Source: Brevundimonas sp. (GTDB lineage Bacteria > Pseudomonadota > Alphaproteobacteria > Caulobacterales > Caulobacteraceae). Taken from it: a DNA stretch of 64,000 nucleotides. Each line of letters begins with the position of its first letter. Within the stretch, counting starts at the first letter, position 1. The stretch is from contig JACVCC010000003.1 in the NCBI GenBank assembly GCA_016742215.1, positions 186,001 to 250,000 on the forward strand. Reading direction: 5' to 3'. Positions 55,624 to 63,257 of the stretch are shown here, one piece after another. The translations under genes and the position numbers were made by a program. The notes beneath the pieces were generated by a model. It was not told the origin of the DNA, ran no database searches, and worked only from the letters and a program-made list of their open reading frames with translations.

Positions 55624-55893
55624 ATGGCCGGCAAGCTCAGCTTCTCGCTGGTGTCGCCTGAACGCGAGGTCTTCTCGGGCCTCGTGGATCAGGTGGACGC
55701 GCCGGGCGTCGAAGGCGACTTCGGCGTTCTGCCCAACCATGCCCCGTTCATGACCGCCCTGCGCGAAGGCGTGGTCACCGTGATCGACGGCTCCAGCCGT
55801 CGCCTGTTCGAGGTGCACGGCGGCTTCGCCGACGTCACCCCGGCCGGCCTCACCATCCTGGCCGAGAAGGCCTCGGAACTGACCGCCGCCTGA
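55624..55893 (+). CDS. atpC: ATP synthase F1 subunit epsilon, short form
   Basis: An 89-residue subunit that makes up the beta-sandwich of epsilon (SFSLVSPEREVFSGLVDQVD, GDFGVLPNHAPFMTALREG) and ends at TILAEKASEL. The C-terminal two-helix domain of Escherichia coli epsilon (about residues 90-138), which inhibits ATP hydrolysis, is absent, as in other short alphaproteobacterial forms. It starts three bases after atpD and is followed by a strong terminator. Confidence 0.95.
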   Translation: MAGKLSFSLVSPEREVFSGLVDQVDAPGVEGDFGVLPNHAPFMTALREGVVTVIDGSSRRLFEVHGGFADVTPAGLTILAEKASELTAA

Positions 55894-55911
55894 GGCAGTC
55901 GTGCTCCAGTC

Positions 55912-55948
55912 AAAAAGCCCCGGTCAGCTCCGCTGGCCGGGGCTTTTT
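55912..55948 (+). terminator. Intrinsic terminator of the atp operon
   Basis: A twelve-base perfect stem AAAAAGCCCCGG (55912-55923) with CCGGGGCTTTTT (55937-55948), loop of 13 bases, ending in TTTTTCTT. It lies 19 bases after the atpC stop. Confidence 0.93.
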
Positions 55949-55960
55949 CTTGGGCCGCGA

Positions 55961-56079
55961 AGAGAGGGATTAGGTTCGGGGGATTAGGGATTAGGGAGCT
56001 GGCCGGCGAACGCTCGCCAATCTCGATCCTAATCACCCCTGGTCCCTGATCCCTAATCCCTATTCCCTAGTCCCTCTCT
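55961..56079. repeat. TAGGG-rich imperfect inverted repeat, element A
   Basis: The left arm (55961-56000) starts AGAGAGGGATTAGG and goes on with GGATTAGGGATTAGGGAG; the right arm (56041-56079) is close to its reverse complement and ends TCCCTAGTCCCTCTCT. Between them are about 40 bases of ordinary GC-rich sequence. Within each arm the unit GGGATTA (or TAATCCC) repeats. It fills most of the gap between the atp terminator and the sugE leader. A related element is at 57586-57685. Confidence 0.75.
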
Positions 56080-56118
56080 TGACCCCCACGCCGGGCGCCC
56101 TAGATAGCCCGTGCAAGA

Positions 56119-56186
56119 CGAGGCCACGTCCTCGCCCCGCATCGCGGGCCAAGTCCGGGACGGCCCGGCCCTTTGCAAGGAGGGCC
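56119..56186 (+). promoter_or_regulatory. Structured sugE leader, candidate guanidine-II-like riboswitch
   Basis: Three hairpins in a row: CGAGG-CCACGT-CCTCG (56119-56134), CCCGC-ATC-GCGGG (56136-56148) and CCGGG-ACGG-CCCGG (56155-56168). A fourth, GGCCCT (56167-56172) with AGGGCC (56181-56186), would trap the Shine-Dalgarno AGGAGGG (56178-56184) and shares two bases with the third, so the two compete. Guanidine-II riboswitches use hairpins capped by ACGR loops closed by G-C pairs, and control sugE/gdx genes; the third hairpin fits that pattern. The first hairpin has ACGT, not ACGR, so the match is partial. Confidence 0.45.
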
Positions 56187-56193
56187 GTATTCC

Positions 56194-56523
56194 ATGGCCT
56201 GGGTTTCTCTCATCATCGCCGGCCTGTTCGAGATCGTCTGGGCCTATTTCATGAAGCAGTCGCACGGCTTCACCCGCCTGTGGCCCAGCGTGGCCACCAT
56301 CGGCTTCATGGCCATCAGCTTCGCCCTGCTGTCCTGGTCGATGAAGAGCCTGCCGATGGGCACGGCCTATGTCATGTGGACGGGTATCGGCGCCGTCGGG
56401 GCCTTCATCGTCGGCGTGGTCCTGCTGGGCGAGCAGCTCAGCGTCCTGCGCATCCTTGCGGCGGTTCTGGTGGTTTCGGGACTCATCCTGTTCCGCCTGG
56501 CGCCGGGTGGAGAGGCCCACTAG
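56194..56523 (+). CDS. sugE: Guanidinium exporter SugE/Gdx (small multidrug resistance family)
   Basis: A 109-residue four-helix inner-membrane antiporter. The first helix carries the substrate- and proton-binding Glu in AGLFEIVWAYFMK, and SMKSLPMGTAYVMWTGIGAV is diagnostic of the SugE/Gdx branch as opposed to EmrE. These proteins exchange guanidinium for protons as dual-topology dimers. A strong AGGAGGG precedes ATG 56194, within a structured leader that may sense guanidine. No urea or guanidine carboxylase genes are nearby. Confidence 0.92.
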   Translation: MAWVSLIIAGLFEIVWAYFMKQSHGFTRLWPSVATIGFMAISFALLSWSMKSLPMGTAYVMWTGIGAVGAFIVGVVLLGEQLSVLRILAAVLVVSGLILFRLAPGGEAH

Positions 56524-56635
56524 CGCGACCAAGCGGCGACGGCACGACCGGAGCCCCTCGTAGAGCGTCCAGCATCGGCCGTCCGGGCGAATCCTGTCCG
56601 GGCGGTCATCGGACCGCGCCAGTGGGAGTCCGAGC

Positions 56636-57115
56636 ATGCTGACGATCATCGCCATGATGGCCGCCCTGACTGTGGCGGCGACATCGCCCCAGACCTCGCC
56701 GGACCGGGCGGCCTTCGAGAGCCTGAAGGCCATGCGCGGCGATTGGCGCGAGGTCGGCCGACCACGCCCCTTCACGCTGAACTACCGCACGATGTCGAGT
56801 GACAAGGTCGTGGTCGAAACCTGGACCGGATCGAACGGGCAGCAGAGCATCACGGTCTTCCTGATGGAGGGTGAAAGGCTGATCGCGACCCGCTACTCAG
56901 CTTTGGGTAGCCATCCGACCATGTCGCTGACATCCGCCACAGACGGCGAGCTGGCGTTCACATTCAGGTCAGCGGTCAATCCGCCGACCGGGGACGGCCC
57001 CTACATCCGCGCCATGTCAATACGACGCGACGGCAACCGCATGACGCGCACCGACACCTTCCACGCCTATGGCGCCGACGAGACCAGTCGCTGGCAGCTG
57101 GCCCGCGTTCGCTAG
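56636..57115 (+). CDS. Secreted protein of unknown function
   Basis: A 159-residue protein with a short signal peptide (MLTIIAMMAALTVAATS). The mature part has a helical start (DRAAFESLKAMRGDWREV) and then beta strands such as VVETWTGSNGQQSITVFLME and RMTRTDTFHAY, suggesting a small barrel reminiscent of lipocalin-like folds; this is a guess from pattern. GGGAG is eight bases before the ATG, and a perfect hairpin GCGGTC-ATCG-GACCGC lies at 56602-56617. The stop TAG overlaps the stop of convergent rppH in CTAG. Confidence 0.68.
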   Translation: MLTIIAMMAALTVAATSPQTSPDRAAFESLKAMRGDWREVGRPRPFTLNYRTMSSDKVVVETWTGSNGQQSITVFLMEGERLIATRYSALGSHPTMSLTSATDGELAFTFRSAVNPPTGDGPYIRAMSIRRDGNRMTRTDTFHAYGADETSRWQLARVR

Positions 57116-57585
57116 ATCAGCAGGGCCGCGAAGGTCGAGACGACCTGCTCATAGGCCTCGCGCTTGAATGGCACGATCAGGTCCGGCGCCTCGTCCAACC
57201 GTCCCCAGCGCCAGGCGTCGAACTCGATCTCCTCGTGCTGTTCGAGGTCGATCTCGGCTTCCTCGCCGGTAAAGCGGAAGGCGAACCAGCGCTGTTTCTG
57301 CCCCTTCCAGCCGCGCGCCTGTTTTGACCCGCCGTAATCGGCCGGGAAGTCATAGGCGACCCACTGCTGGATCTCGCCGATCAGTTCGGCCGAGGTGACG
57401 CCGGTTTCCTCGGCCAGCTCGCGTCGGGCGGCGGCTTCATAGTCCTCGCCTTCATCGACCCCGCCCTGCGGGAACTGCCAGTTATACGGTCCCGGCGTCC
57501 CCGCGCGCCGCCCGTACCAGACGCGTCCGTCCGGATGGAACAGCACGACGCCGACGTTGGGGCGGTAGTTCGAGAGGTCTCTCAT
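57112..57585 (-). CDS. rppH: RNA pyrophosphohydrolase RppH
   Basis: A 157-residue Nudix enzyme that removes pyrophosphate from mRNA 5' ends and so starts decay. The Nudix box spans residues 41-63 (GGVDEGEDYEAAARRELAEE then TGV); NYRPNVGVVLFHPDG and WQFPQGG are family features. Length is typical. The ATG is only one base from repeat element B and has no Shine-Dalgarno in front of it, so translation may depend on coupling or the start may lie elsewhere. It ends overlapping the convergent secreted protein gene. Confidence 0.93.
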   Translation of the reverse strand: MRDLSNYRPNVGVVLFHPDGRVWYGRRAGTPGPYNWQFPQGGVDEGEDYEAAARRELAEETGVTSAELIGEIQQWVAYDFPADYGGSKQARGWKGQKQRWFAFRFTGEEAEIDLEQHEEIEFDAWRWGRLDEAPDLIVPFKREAYEQVVSTFAALLI

Positions 57586-57685
57586 AGGGGCTAGGTTCTA
57601 GGGGTTAGGTTCTAGGGAAGAAAGACGCAGAGGTTAGGAGCCAGAAGACCTCGCCCGAGCCCCTAGCCCCTAGAACCTAGTCCCT
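57586..57685. repeat. CTAG/TAGGG-rich inverted repeat, element B
   Basis: Left arm 57586-57618 reads AGGGGCTAGGTTCTAGGGG and continues GTTAGGTTCTAGGGA; right arm 57657-57685 is close to its reverse complement. Six copies of CTAG, a tetranucleotide usually rare in proteobacteria, fall within 100 bases. It fills the whole gap between the rppH start and the stop of the polysaccharide deacetylase-like gene (same strand), so the rppH leader is made of the repeat. It resembles element A at 55961-56079 in composition and layout. Confidence 0.75.
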
Positions 57686-57690
57686 CCAAC

Positions 57691-58887
57691 CTATCTTCCC
57701 GGCCTTTGCGTCATCGCCGACGCCGGGGCCAGCTGGATGCCGCGGGCGTCCAGACCGGCGGTCCAGCGGGCGATGGCCTCGACCGTCACCGGATAGCTGA
57801 AGCCCGTGCCGAATGACTGGCCGCGGGCTTTCGCCAGAGCCTCGAGCGCGTTCAGCTGACCGACGATGGCGGCGGCCGACTGTTCCTCGTCGATGATGCG
57901 GTTGGCGCTCGCGCGAGCCCATGCGCCGGGCTTGCGGCTCATGGAGCCGTCGTCGAGGAAGGCGATGCCCTTGGCCCGCAGGGTCGCCATGAAGGACGAC
58001 ATGCCCGCTTCCGAACCGGCGAAGCGGTCGCCCAGATAGTTGGTCACGCCGAAATAGCCGGTGGCGCGGCTCAGCAGCCAGTTCATGCGCGCCTGGATCT
58101 CGGCCGGCTCCGACGAGGCCAGCAGGGTGTAGGGGCCGGGGTCGGTCGACGGATAGCCGGTCGGCTCCATCGGGATCTCGATCATCACCTCGTGGCCCTG
58201 TGCGCGGGCCAGATCGATCCAGCCCTGCAGACCCTCGGCATAGGGGACGAAGCTCAGCGTCACCTCGGCCGGCAGGCGTTCGATGGCGGCCCGCGTCGTC
58301 GCGGCGTTCAGGCCCAGACCGCCGACGACCAGGGCGATGCGCGGGCGGCCGTCCGAGACGAAGGGGCGGGCATAGGCCTGGGCCGGGACGCGGCCGTCGG
58401 GCGCGATGCGGGGCAGAGGGCCGTCGGGGCCCGGCTGGTGCAGGCCGGCGATGGGCGCCGCGGTGAGGGGGCGGGCGGCGACGCGCGGCGCGGTCACGGC
58501 GGCGCCCTCGCCCGAGACGACCGCGCCATCCGGCAGGGTCAGGATGGCTTCGCCGTTCAGCGCAGGATCGCCATCGGCGGAAAGGTCGGCGTACAGGCCG
58601 CCGGCGCCGAGCGTGAAGGCTTCAAGGCCGGTCGGGATCGGCTCGCCGGCGCTGGCGGGCGCGTTGCGCTTGAGCGCGACCCTGGCCGAGGGCGCGCCGG
58701 CGCGCGGGTCACCCAGAACCGTGACGAACAGGGCGGCGGCGGCGATCAGCAGGACACCGGCCAGTGACACCGCAACCGGTGGCTTGCGCACATAGCGTCC
58801 CACGACCGACAGACGGTCGCGGAAAGACGCCTTCTCCGGAGGAGCTCCGGCGGTGGCGGCGAGAACGGACTGGCGCTTTGCGAACAT
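57691..58887 (-). CDS. Divergent polysaccharide deacetylase family protein (DUF610)
   Basis: A 398-residue envelope protein with a cytoplasmic tail, one membrane helix (about residues 38-60, VAVSLAGVLLIAAAALFVTV) and a periplasmic domain of the divergent polysaccharide deacetylase family: RIALVVGGLGLNAATT, VTLSFVPYAEGLQGW, VMIEIPMEPTGYP and NYLGDRFAGSEAGMSSFM. The family normally lies beside envC and ctpA, as here, and is presumed to act on peptidoglycan or to regulate amidases; enzymatic activity is unproven. It follows ctpA by 102 bases. Confidence 0.88.
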   Translation of the reverse strand: MFAKRQSVLAATAGAPPEKASFRDRLSVVGRYVRKPPVAVSLAGVLLIAAAALFVTVLGDPRAGAPSARVALKRNAPASAGEPIPTGLEAFTLGAGGLYADLSADGDPALNGEAILTLPDGAVVSGEGAAVTAPRVAARPLTAAPIAGLHQPGPDGPLPRIAPDGRVPAQAYARPFVSDGRPRIALVVGGLGLNAATTRAAIERLPAEVTLSFVPYAEGLQGWIDLARAQGHEVMIEIPMEPTGYPSTDPGPYTLLASSEPAEIQARMNWLLSRATGYFGVTNYLGDRFAGSEAGMSSFMATLRAKGIAFLDDGSMSRKPGAWARASANRIIDEEQSAAAIVGQLNALEALAKARGQSFGTGFSYPVTVEAIARWTAGLDARGIQLAPASAMTQRPGR

Positions 58888-58989
58888 GGGTCAGGGCGGC
58901 TCGTTGGAGTCCGTGGCCACGGACTCCCTCGCGCTCACACTGACGGGCGTCGGTTAAGAAAGCCTAACGCACTGTTATCCATGTTGGCG

Positions 58990-60363
58990 TCACTCGCCGC
59001 CTTCGGGCTCCGCGGCGTTGGCGGCCACCACGATGGCATTGGGGTCGGTGACGACGATGCCTTCCGGCGCGGCGGCCAGACGGGTCAGGACGCCGCCGGC
59101 GCGCAGCACGTCCAGCGCCCGCTCCAGCTGATAGTCCTTGTCCGTGTCGTAATCCTCGCCCGGAGCCTCGTGCGGCGTGTGCGGCCCCTTGCGTTCGGCG
59201 CCGATCGAGGCGTCCAGCGCGGTTGCGTAGGCGGCCTCCGAATAGACGAAGCTGGACCGCGAGACGATCCGCGCCTCGGCGGCCGAGCGGGCGACCTCCA
59301 GGTCCGGCTCGATGCCGACCTTCTGGATCGAGGCGCCCGACGGCGTGTAGTAGCGCGCCGTGGTGATCGACAGGGCGCCGTCCGCGCCATTGCGCAGCGG
59401 AATCACGGTCTGGACCGAGCCCTTGCCGAAGCTGGTCAGGCCCACGATCGTCGCGCGCTCGTGGTCCTTCAAGGCGCCGGCCACGATCTCCGAGGCCGAG
59501 GCCGAGCCGTAGTTGATCAGCACGACCACAGGCAGGCCGCCGGTCAGGTCGCCGCGAGTGGCCGAATAGCGCTGGATCTGGTCCGGCTTGCGGCCGCGCT
59601 GGCTGACGATCTCGCCGCGCTCGAGGAAGGCGTCCGACACGGCGATGGCCGCGTCCAGCAGACCGCCGCCGTTATTGCGCAGGTCGAGGACATAGCCCTT
59701 GATCGCCGGGTTCTCGCGCTTCAGGCGCTCGATGGTCTCGGTCAGCTCGCGGCCGGTGTTCTCGTTGAAGGCCGAGACGCGCAGATAGGCGAACTCGCCC
59801 TCGATGCGCCCGGTCACGGATTCGATGCGGATGACTTCGCGGGTCAGGGTGACCTCGCGCGGCTCCTCGCCGTCACGCAGGAAGGTGACCTTGATCGAGG
59901 TGCCGACGGCGCCGCGCAGCTTTTCGGACACCTGGCTGACGCTCAGGCCGGAGGCGTTCTGACCCTCGATCGACGAGATGACGTCGCCGGCCTGCACGCC
60001 CGCGCGCGCCGCCGGGCCGCCGTCCATCGGCGAGATGACCTTCACCAGGCCGCCGTCCGAAGAGATGGTCAGGCCCACGCCCGAGTAGTGACCCTCCGTC
60101 CGCTCGCGCAGCTGGCCGTAGCCCTCGGGCGCCAGATAGTCCGAATGCGGATCGAGCGCGCCCATCATGCCCTGCAGGGCGGCCTCGATCAGCTTCTTGT
60201 CGTCGACCGGCACCACATAGGCCTGCTCGACGATGCCCAGAACGTCGCCGAACAGGGCGATCATGCGGAAGGCCTCATTCCGCGGGGTCTGTCCGGCGGC
60301 GGTGGCCGCTCCCAGTCCGATCACGGTGGCGGCGGCGGCGCCGATCATCAGCAACTTGCGCAT
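58990..60363 (-). CDS. ctpA: C-terminal processing serine protease (S41 family)
   Basis: A 457-residue periplasmic protease. A signal peptide (about 24 residues) is followed by helices, a PDZ domain (about residues 85-170, VKVISPMDGGPAARAGVQAG) and the S41 catalytic domain with the nucleophile in INYGSASASEIVAGAL and the catalytic Lys in LTSFGKGSVQTVIPL. It trims C-termini of envelope proteins, often peptidoglycan hydrolases, which fits the envC-like gene 148 bases upstream. The acidic C-terminal tail is of unknown use. Confidence 0.95.
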   Translation of the reverse strand: MRKLLMIGAAAATVIGLGAATAAGQTPRNEAFRMIALFGDVLGIVEQAYVVPVDDKKLIEAALQGMMGALDPHSDYLAPEGYGQLRERTEGHYSGVGLTISSDGGLVKVISPMDGGPAARAGVQAGDVISSIEGQNASGLSVSQVSEKLRGAVGTSIKVTFLRDGEEPREVTLTREVIRIESVTGRIEGEFAYLRVSAFNENTGRELTETIERLKRENPAIKGYVLDLRNNGGGLLDAAIAVSDAFLERGEIVSQRGRKPDQIQRYSATRGDLTGGLPVVVLINYGSASASEIVAGALKDHERATIVGLTSFGKGSVQTVIPLRNGADGALSITTARYYTPSGASIQKVGIEPDLEVARSAAEARIVSRSSFVYSEAAYATALDASIGAERKGPHTPHEAPGEDYDTDKDYQLERALDVLRAGGVLTRLAAAPEGIVVTDPNAIVVAANAAEPEGGE

Positions 60364-60511
60364 TCGTCTTCTTTCGGCGGGTCGGGTCGACCCATATCGT
60401 CAGTGTCGATCCGCCCGCGTCCAAATCGTGGCCGAGCGGTGATCCGCCGATAAAATCAGCGTCATCAGGGCTTGGGAAGCGATTTCGCCTGACAGGTCCC
60501 GACCTTTGCGA

Positions 60512-61582
60512 TCAGCGCAGCCACGGCGACGGGTCGACCGGTCGTTCCTCGCGGCGCAGCTCGAAATAGACCTCGCCGTCCTGCGCCGAACGGCCCAGCG
60601 CCTGCCCATCCGCAACGCGCGCGCCTTCCTCGACCGACACATCATCCAGCCCCGCGACCACGGCGCGCCAGCCCGGTCCCAGATCGAGGATCACCACTTG
60701 GCCCCAGCCCGACAGCGGGCCGACGTGGACGACGCGGCCGGCGGCCGGCGCGACCGCCTCGACCCCGTCTGCGCGCCAGCGCCATCCCGAGGAACGTCCG
60801 CCGAAGCGGGCAGAGGGCGCGCCGGATACAGGCGGCGTCAGCCGGTTCCGTCCGGCCGGCAGACGGGCCGCGGTCGTTTCGACCTCGACGTCCGCCACAG
60901 GAACGGCGGCCCCCAGACTGCGCAGGCGCGACTCCAGCGTTCGCGCTGCCCGCTCCGCGGCCCGGGCCTCGGCGACCAGTACCGACTGGAGCGCCGCCTT
61001 GCGTGCTGACAGATTCTCCATCTCCGCCCGCCGGTCGCCGCGCGCGCTCTCGGTCGTGAACAGCTGTTCGCTGTTCAGGGCGGCCAGCCGGCGGATGCGA
61101 ACGATCTCGGCTTGCCGGTTCGACAGCCCGTTCGCGCGCGCCTGAAGCTCCGGCGTGATGGCGCGAAGCAGGATGCTGGCCCGCACCGTGTCGACCGCCT
61201 TGTCCGACGGCACCAGCAGGGGCGGCGGCGGCTTGCGCGACATCATCTGCAGGGCCGAGAGCAGCCGCGACTGCTTGCCCTGATTGCGCGACATCTCGGC
61301 CACCAGACCCGCCTCCCTCTGGCCCAGTTCGCGCAGACGGGCGCGCTGGCCGGCGATCAGGGCGTCGTCCTGTCCGACCGCTGCGCGCAGGGACGCCAGT
61401 TGGCGATCGAGATCGGCGATCTCATGCGCGGCCTGATCGGCCTCGGCTCTCAGGCGACGGGCGCGGGCGCTCTCGTCCCGATACTCGGCCTGCAGGCGCG
61501 CGACATCGCGCTCCTGCGGCGCCGCGGCGGCGACGGGCAGGGCTATCAGGCCAGCCAGAATGACAGGGAGGGCGAGCCGCAT
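60512..61582 (-). CDS. envC: EnvC-like murein hydrolase activator with degenerate M23 domain
   Basis: A 356-residue periplasmic protein: signal peptide (about 20 residues), coiled coils (about residues 25-110 and 160-225) and a C-terminal LytM/M23-like domain. The zinc ligands of active M23 peptidases are missing: the HLHFE motif is replaced by EVYFELR, and no H-x3-D is present before VEAVAPAAGRVVHVG. This is as in EnvC, which is not an enzyme but activates amidases at the division septum. Its ATG overlaps the rlmH stop by one base. Confidence 0.88.
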   Translation of the reverse strand: MRLALPVILAGLIALPVAAAAPQERDVARLQAEYRDESARARRLRAEADQAAHEIADLDRQLASLRAAVGQDDALIAGQRARLRELGQREAGLVAEMSRNQGKQSRLLSALQMMSRKPPPPLLVPSDKAVDTVRASILLRAITPELQARANGLSNRQAEIVRIRRLAALNSEQLFTTESARGDRRAEMENLSARKAALQSVLVAEARAAERAARTLESRLRSLGAAVPVADVEVETTAARLPAGRNRLTPPVSGAPSARFGGRSSGWRWRADGVEAVAPAAGRVVHVGPLSGWGQVVILDLGPGWRAVVAGLDDVSVEEGARVADGQALGRSAQDGEVYFELRREERPVDPSPWLR

Positions 61583-62046
61583 CAGTCCCGATGATAGGGC
61601 GATCCGGCCAGAATGGTCACGGCCCGATACAGCTGCTCGGCCAGCATCGCGCGGGCCAGGGCGTGCGGCCAGGTCTGCGGCCCGAAGGCCAGGGTCGAGG
61701 AGGCCGCCGCCCGCACGCTCTCGTCCAGTCCGTCCGCGCCGCCGATGGCGAAGACCAGCTTGCGCTCGCCCCGATCCCTCAGCGTGGCGATGTGGTCGGC
61801 GAAGGCGCGGCTCGAGTAGGTCTTGCCCCGCTCGTCGCAGGCGATCAGGTGAGCGCCTTCGGCCGCCTTCAGGATCAGCTCGCCTTCCGGCGCCTTGCCC
61901 GGCTTGCGCGGTTCCAGATCGATGAGTTCGAGCGGACCGAGCCCGAGCGCCCGCCCGGCCAGGGTCGCGCGCTCGGCATAGTCGGCGGCCAGTGTGGCCT
62001 CGGGTCCTCGACCGGGCTTGCCGATGGCGATGACGCCCAGCTTCAT
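61582..62046 (-). CDS. rlmH: 23S rRNA (pseudouridine-1915-N3) methyltransferase RlmH
   Basis: A 154-residue SPOUT methyltransferase with the knotted SAM site formed by LVFAIGGADGLDESVRAAA and the C-terminal HALARAMLAEQLYRAVTILA and SPYHRD. It methylates pseudouridine 1915 of 23S rRNA on the assembled 70S ribosome. It lies 15 bases downstream of rsfS, another ribosome factor, and overlaps the start of the envC-like gene. Confidence 0.97.
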   Translation of the reverse strand: MKLGVIAIGKPGRGPEATLAADYAERATLAGRALGLGPLELIDLEPRKPGKAPEGELILKAAEGAHLIACDERGKTYSSRAFADHIATLRDRGERKLVFAIGGADGLDESVRAAASSTLAFGPQTWPHALARAMLAEQLYRAVTILAGSPYHRD

Positions 62047-62061
62047 CCGGCGATCAGCGGA

Positions 62062-62466
62062 TCAGGCGCGACTGTCGGTGCGGTGACCGCTCTCGACCGA
62101 CCAGATCTTCTCGATGTTGTAGAAGGTGCGCACTTCCGGGCGGAACAGGTGGACGATCACGTCGCCTGCATCCAGCAGAACCCAGTCGCAGTGCGGCAGG
62201 CCCGAGACCTTCACACGGCCAAGGCCGTGATCCTTCATCAGACGCTGGAGGTGGTCGGCCAGGGCACCGACGTGACGGTGCGAGCGGCCCGAGGCCACGA
62301 TCATGGCGTCGGACATCGGGCTCTTGCCGCGCAGGTCGATCAGGACGATGTCCTGCGCCTTGTCGTCATCGAGCTTGGCCAGAATGGCGTTTTCGAGATC
62401 GGTGGAGCCGACGGGGAGGGGAGCCTGCGGACCGTCTTCCGAGCGGAGCGGTTCGAACTCTTCCAT
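62062..62466 (-). CDS. rsfS: Ribosome silencing factor RsfS
   Basis: A 134-residue protein that binds ribosomal protein L14 and keeps the subunits apart during starvation. The family core is AQDIVLIDLRGKSPMSDAMI, VASGRSHRHV and the C-terminal DWVLLDAGDVIVHLF and FYNIEKIW. The first 20 or so residues are an acidic extension. It is followed by rlmH and preceded by nadD, the conserved order. A 116-base gap before it could hold a promoter; nothing definite was seen. Confidence 0.95.
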   Translation of the reverse strand: MEEFEPLRSEDGPQAPLPVGSTDLENAILAKLDDDKAQDIVLIDLRGKSPMSDAMIVASGRSHRHVGALADHLQRLMKDHGLGRVKVSGLPHCDWVLLDAGDVIVHLFRPEVRTFYNIEKIWSVESGHRTDSRA

Positions 62467-62582
62467 CTCATGGGCGGTGTTCGAAACGGCGTCGTCTTGC
62501 GCGTCGTACGCGGTAGAGGGGGTCAGCGGAGGGCTCCAGAGAGGCTACTAAAGCGGCAGTCTACCACAGACGGCCCCTGCCG

Positions 62583-63257
62583 TCACGCGCCGCCCTTGCG
62601 CGCCGCCTGTCGCAGGGCTGTCGAGGAGCGATGGTTCAGCGGCGCGGTCAGATAGGTCCAGGCCGGCGCCTCCAGATCGGGAAGCAGTTTCGCCTTGTCG
62701 GCGGACACCCGTGCCCCCGCGAACCGGGCGGCCGCGGGCGCGGTCCGGCTATCCAGAAGCGAGCCCGGCCGGGCGATCACGGCCATCGGCATCAGCCGCA
62801 TGATGTCGGTCCAGCCCCTCCAGCGGTGGAAGCTGGCCAGATTGTCCGACCCCATCAGCCATACGAACCGCACGCCGGGGTGGCGGGCCACCAGCATCCT
62901 GAGGGTGTCGATGGTCCACTGCGTGCCCATCCGCGTCTCGACGTCCGAGATGATCATCGCCGGACCCGATGCCGCCAGTCGTGCCGCCTGCTCTGCCGAG
63001 GCCATCCGCTCGGCCAGCGGCGCGCTTTCGCGGGCGTCCTTCAGCGGGTTCTGTGGCGAGACCAGCCAGACCACCCGGTCCAGCCCCAGCCGCCGCATGG
63101 CCGTCTCGGCGACATGGGCGTGACCGTCGTGCGCGGGATTGAACGAGCCGCCGAACAGTCCGACCGCCATGCCCGGCGACAGGTCCAGCCCGTCGCGCAG
63201 GGCGCCCCTGCGGGGTCCGAAGGCTCTCGGCGCGGGACCGGCATGGAAGAAGGACAA
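62583..63257 (-). CDS. nadD: Nicotinate-nucleotide adenylyltransferase
   Basis: A 224-residue (or shorter) enzyme making deamido-NAD from nicotinate mononucleotide and ATP. The nucleotide-binding GLFGGSFNPAHDGH and the C-terminal RSSTALRQAARKG (ISSTxxR motif) are present, with FVWLMGSDNLASFHRW in the middle. The start is uncertain: the frame is open to a TTG at 63257, but ATG 63170 begins three residues before the nucleotide motif and would give a 195-residue enzyme. Neither has a clear Shine-Dalgarno. Confidence 0.92.
   Translation of the reverse strand: MSFFHAGPAPRAFGPRRGALRDGLDLSPGMAVGLFGGSFNPAHDGHAHVAETAMRRLGLDRVVWLVSPQNPLKDARESAPLAERMASAEQAARLAASGPAMIISDVETRMGTQWTIDTLRMLVARHPGVRFVWLMGSDNLASFHRWRGWTDIMRLMPMAVIARPGSLLDSRTAPAAARFAGARVSADKAKLLPDLEAPAWTYLTAPLNHRSSTALRQAARKGGA

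Noticed and set aside
56119-56186. Guanidine-III riboswitch upstream of sugE
   Set aside because: An ACGAGG stretch is shared with that class as I remember it, but the pseudoknot-forming partner and the later conserved segments could not be found; guanidine-II-like pairing fits better.
58954-58968. CtrA-like site TTAA-N7-TAAC upstream of the DUF610 gene
   Set aside because: The spacing is off by one from TTAA-N7-TTAA and the second half lacks a T; by chance alone such a match is likely.
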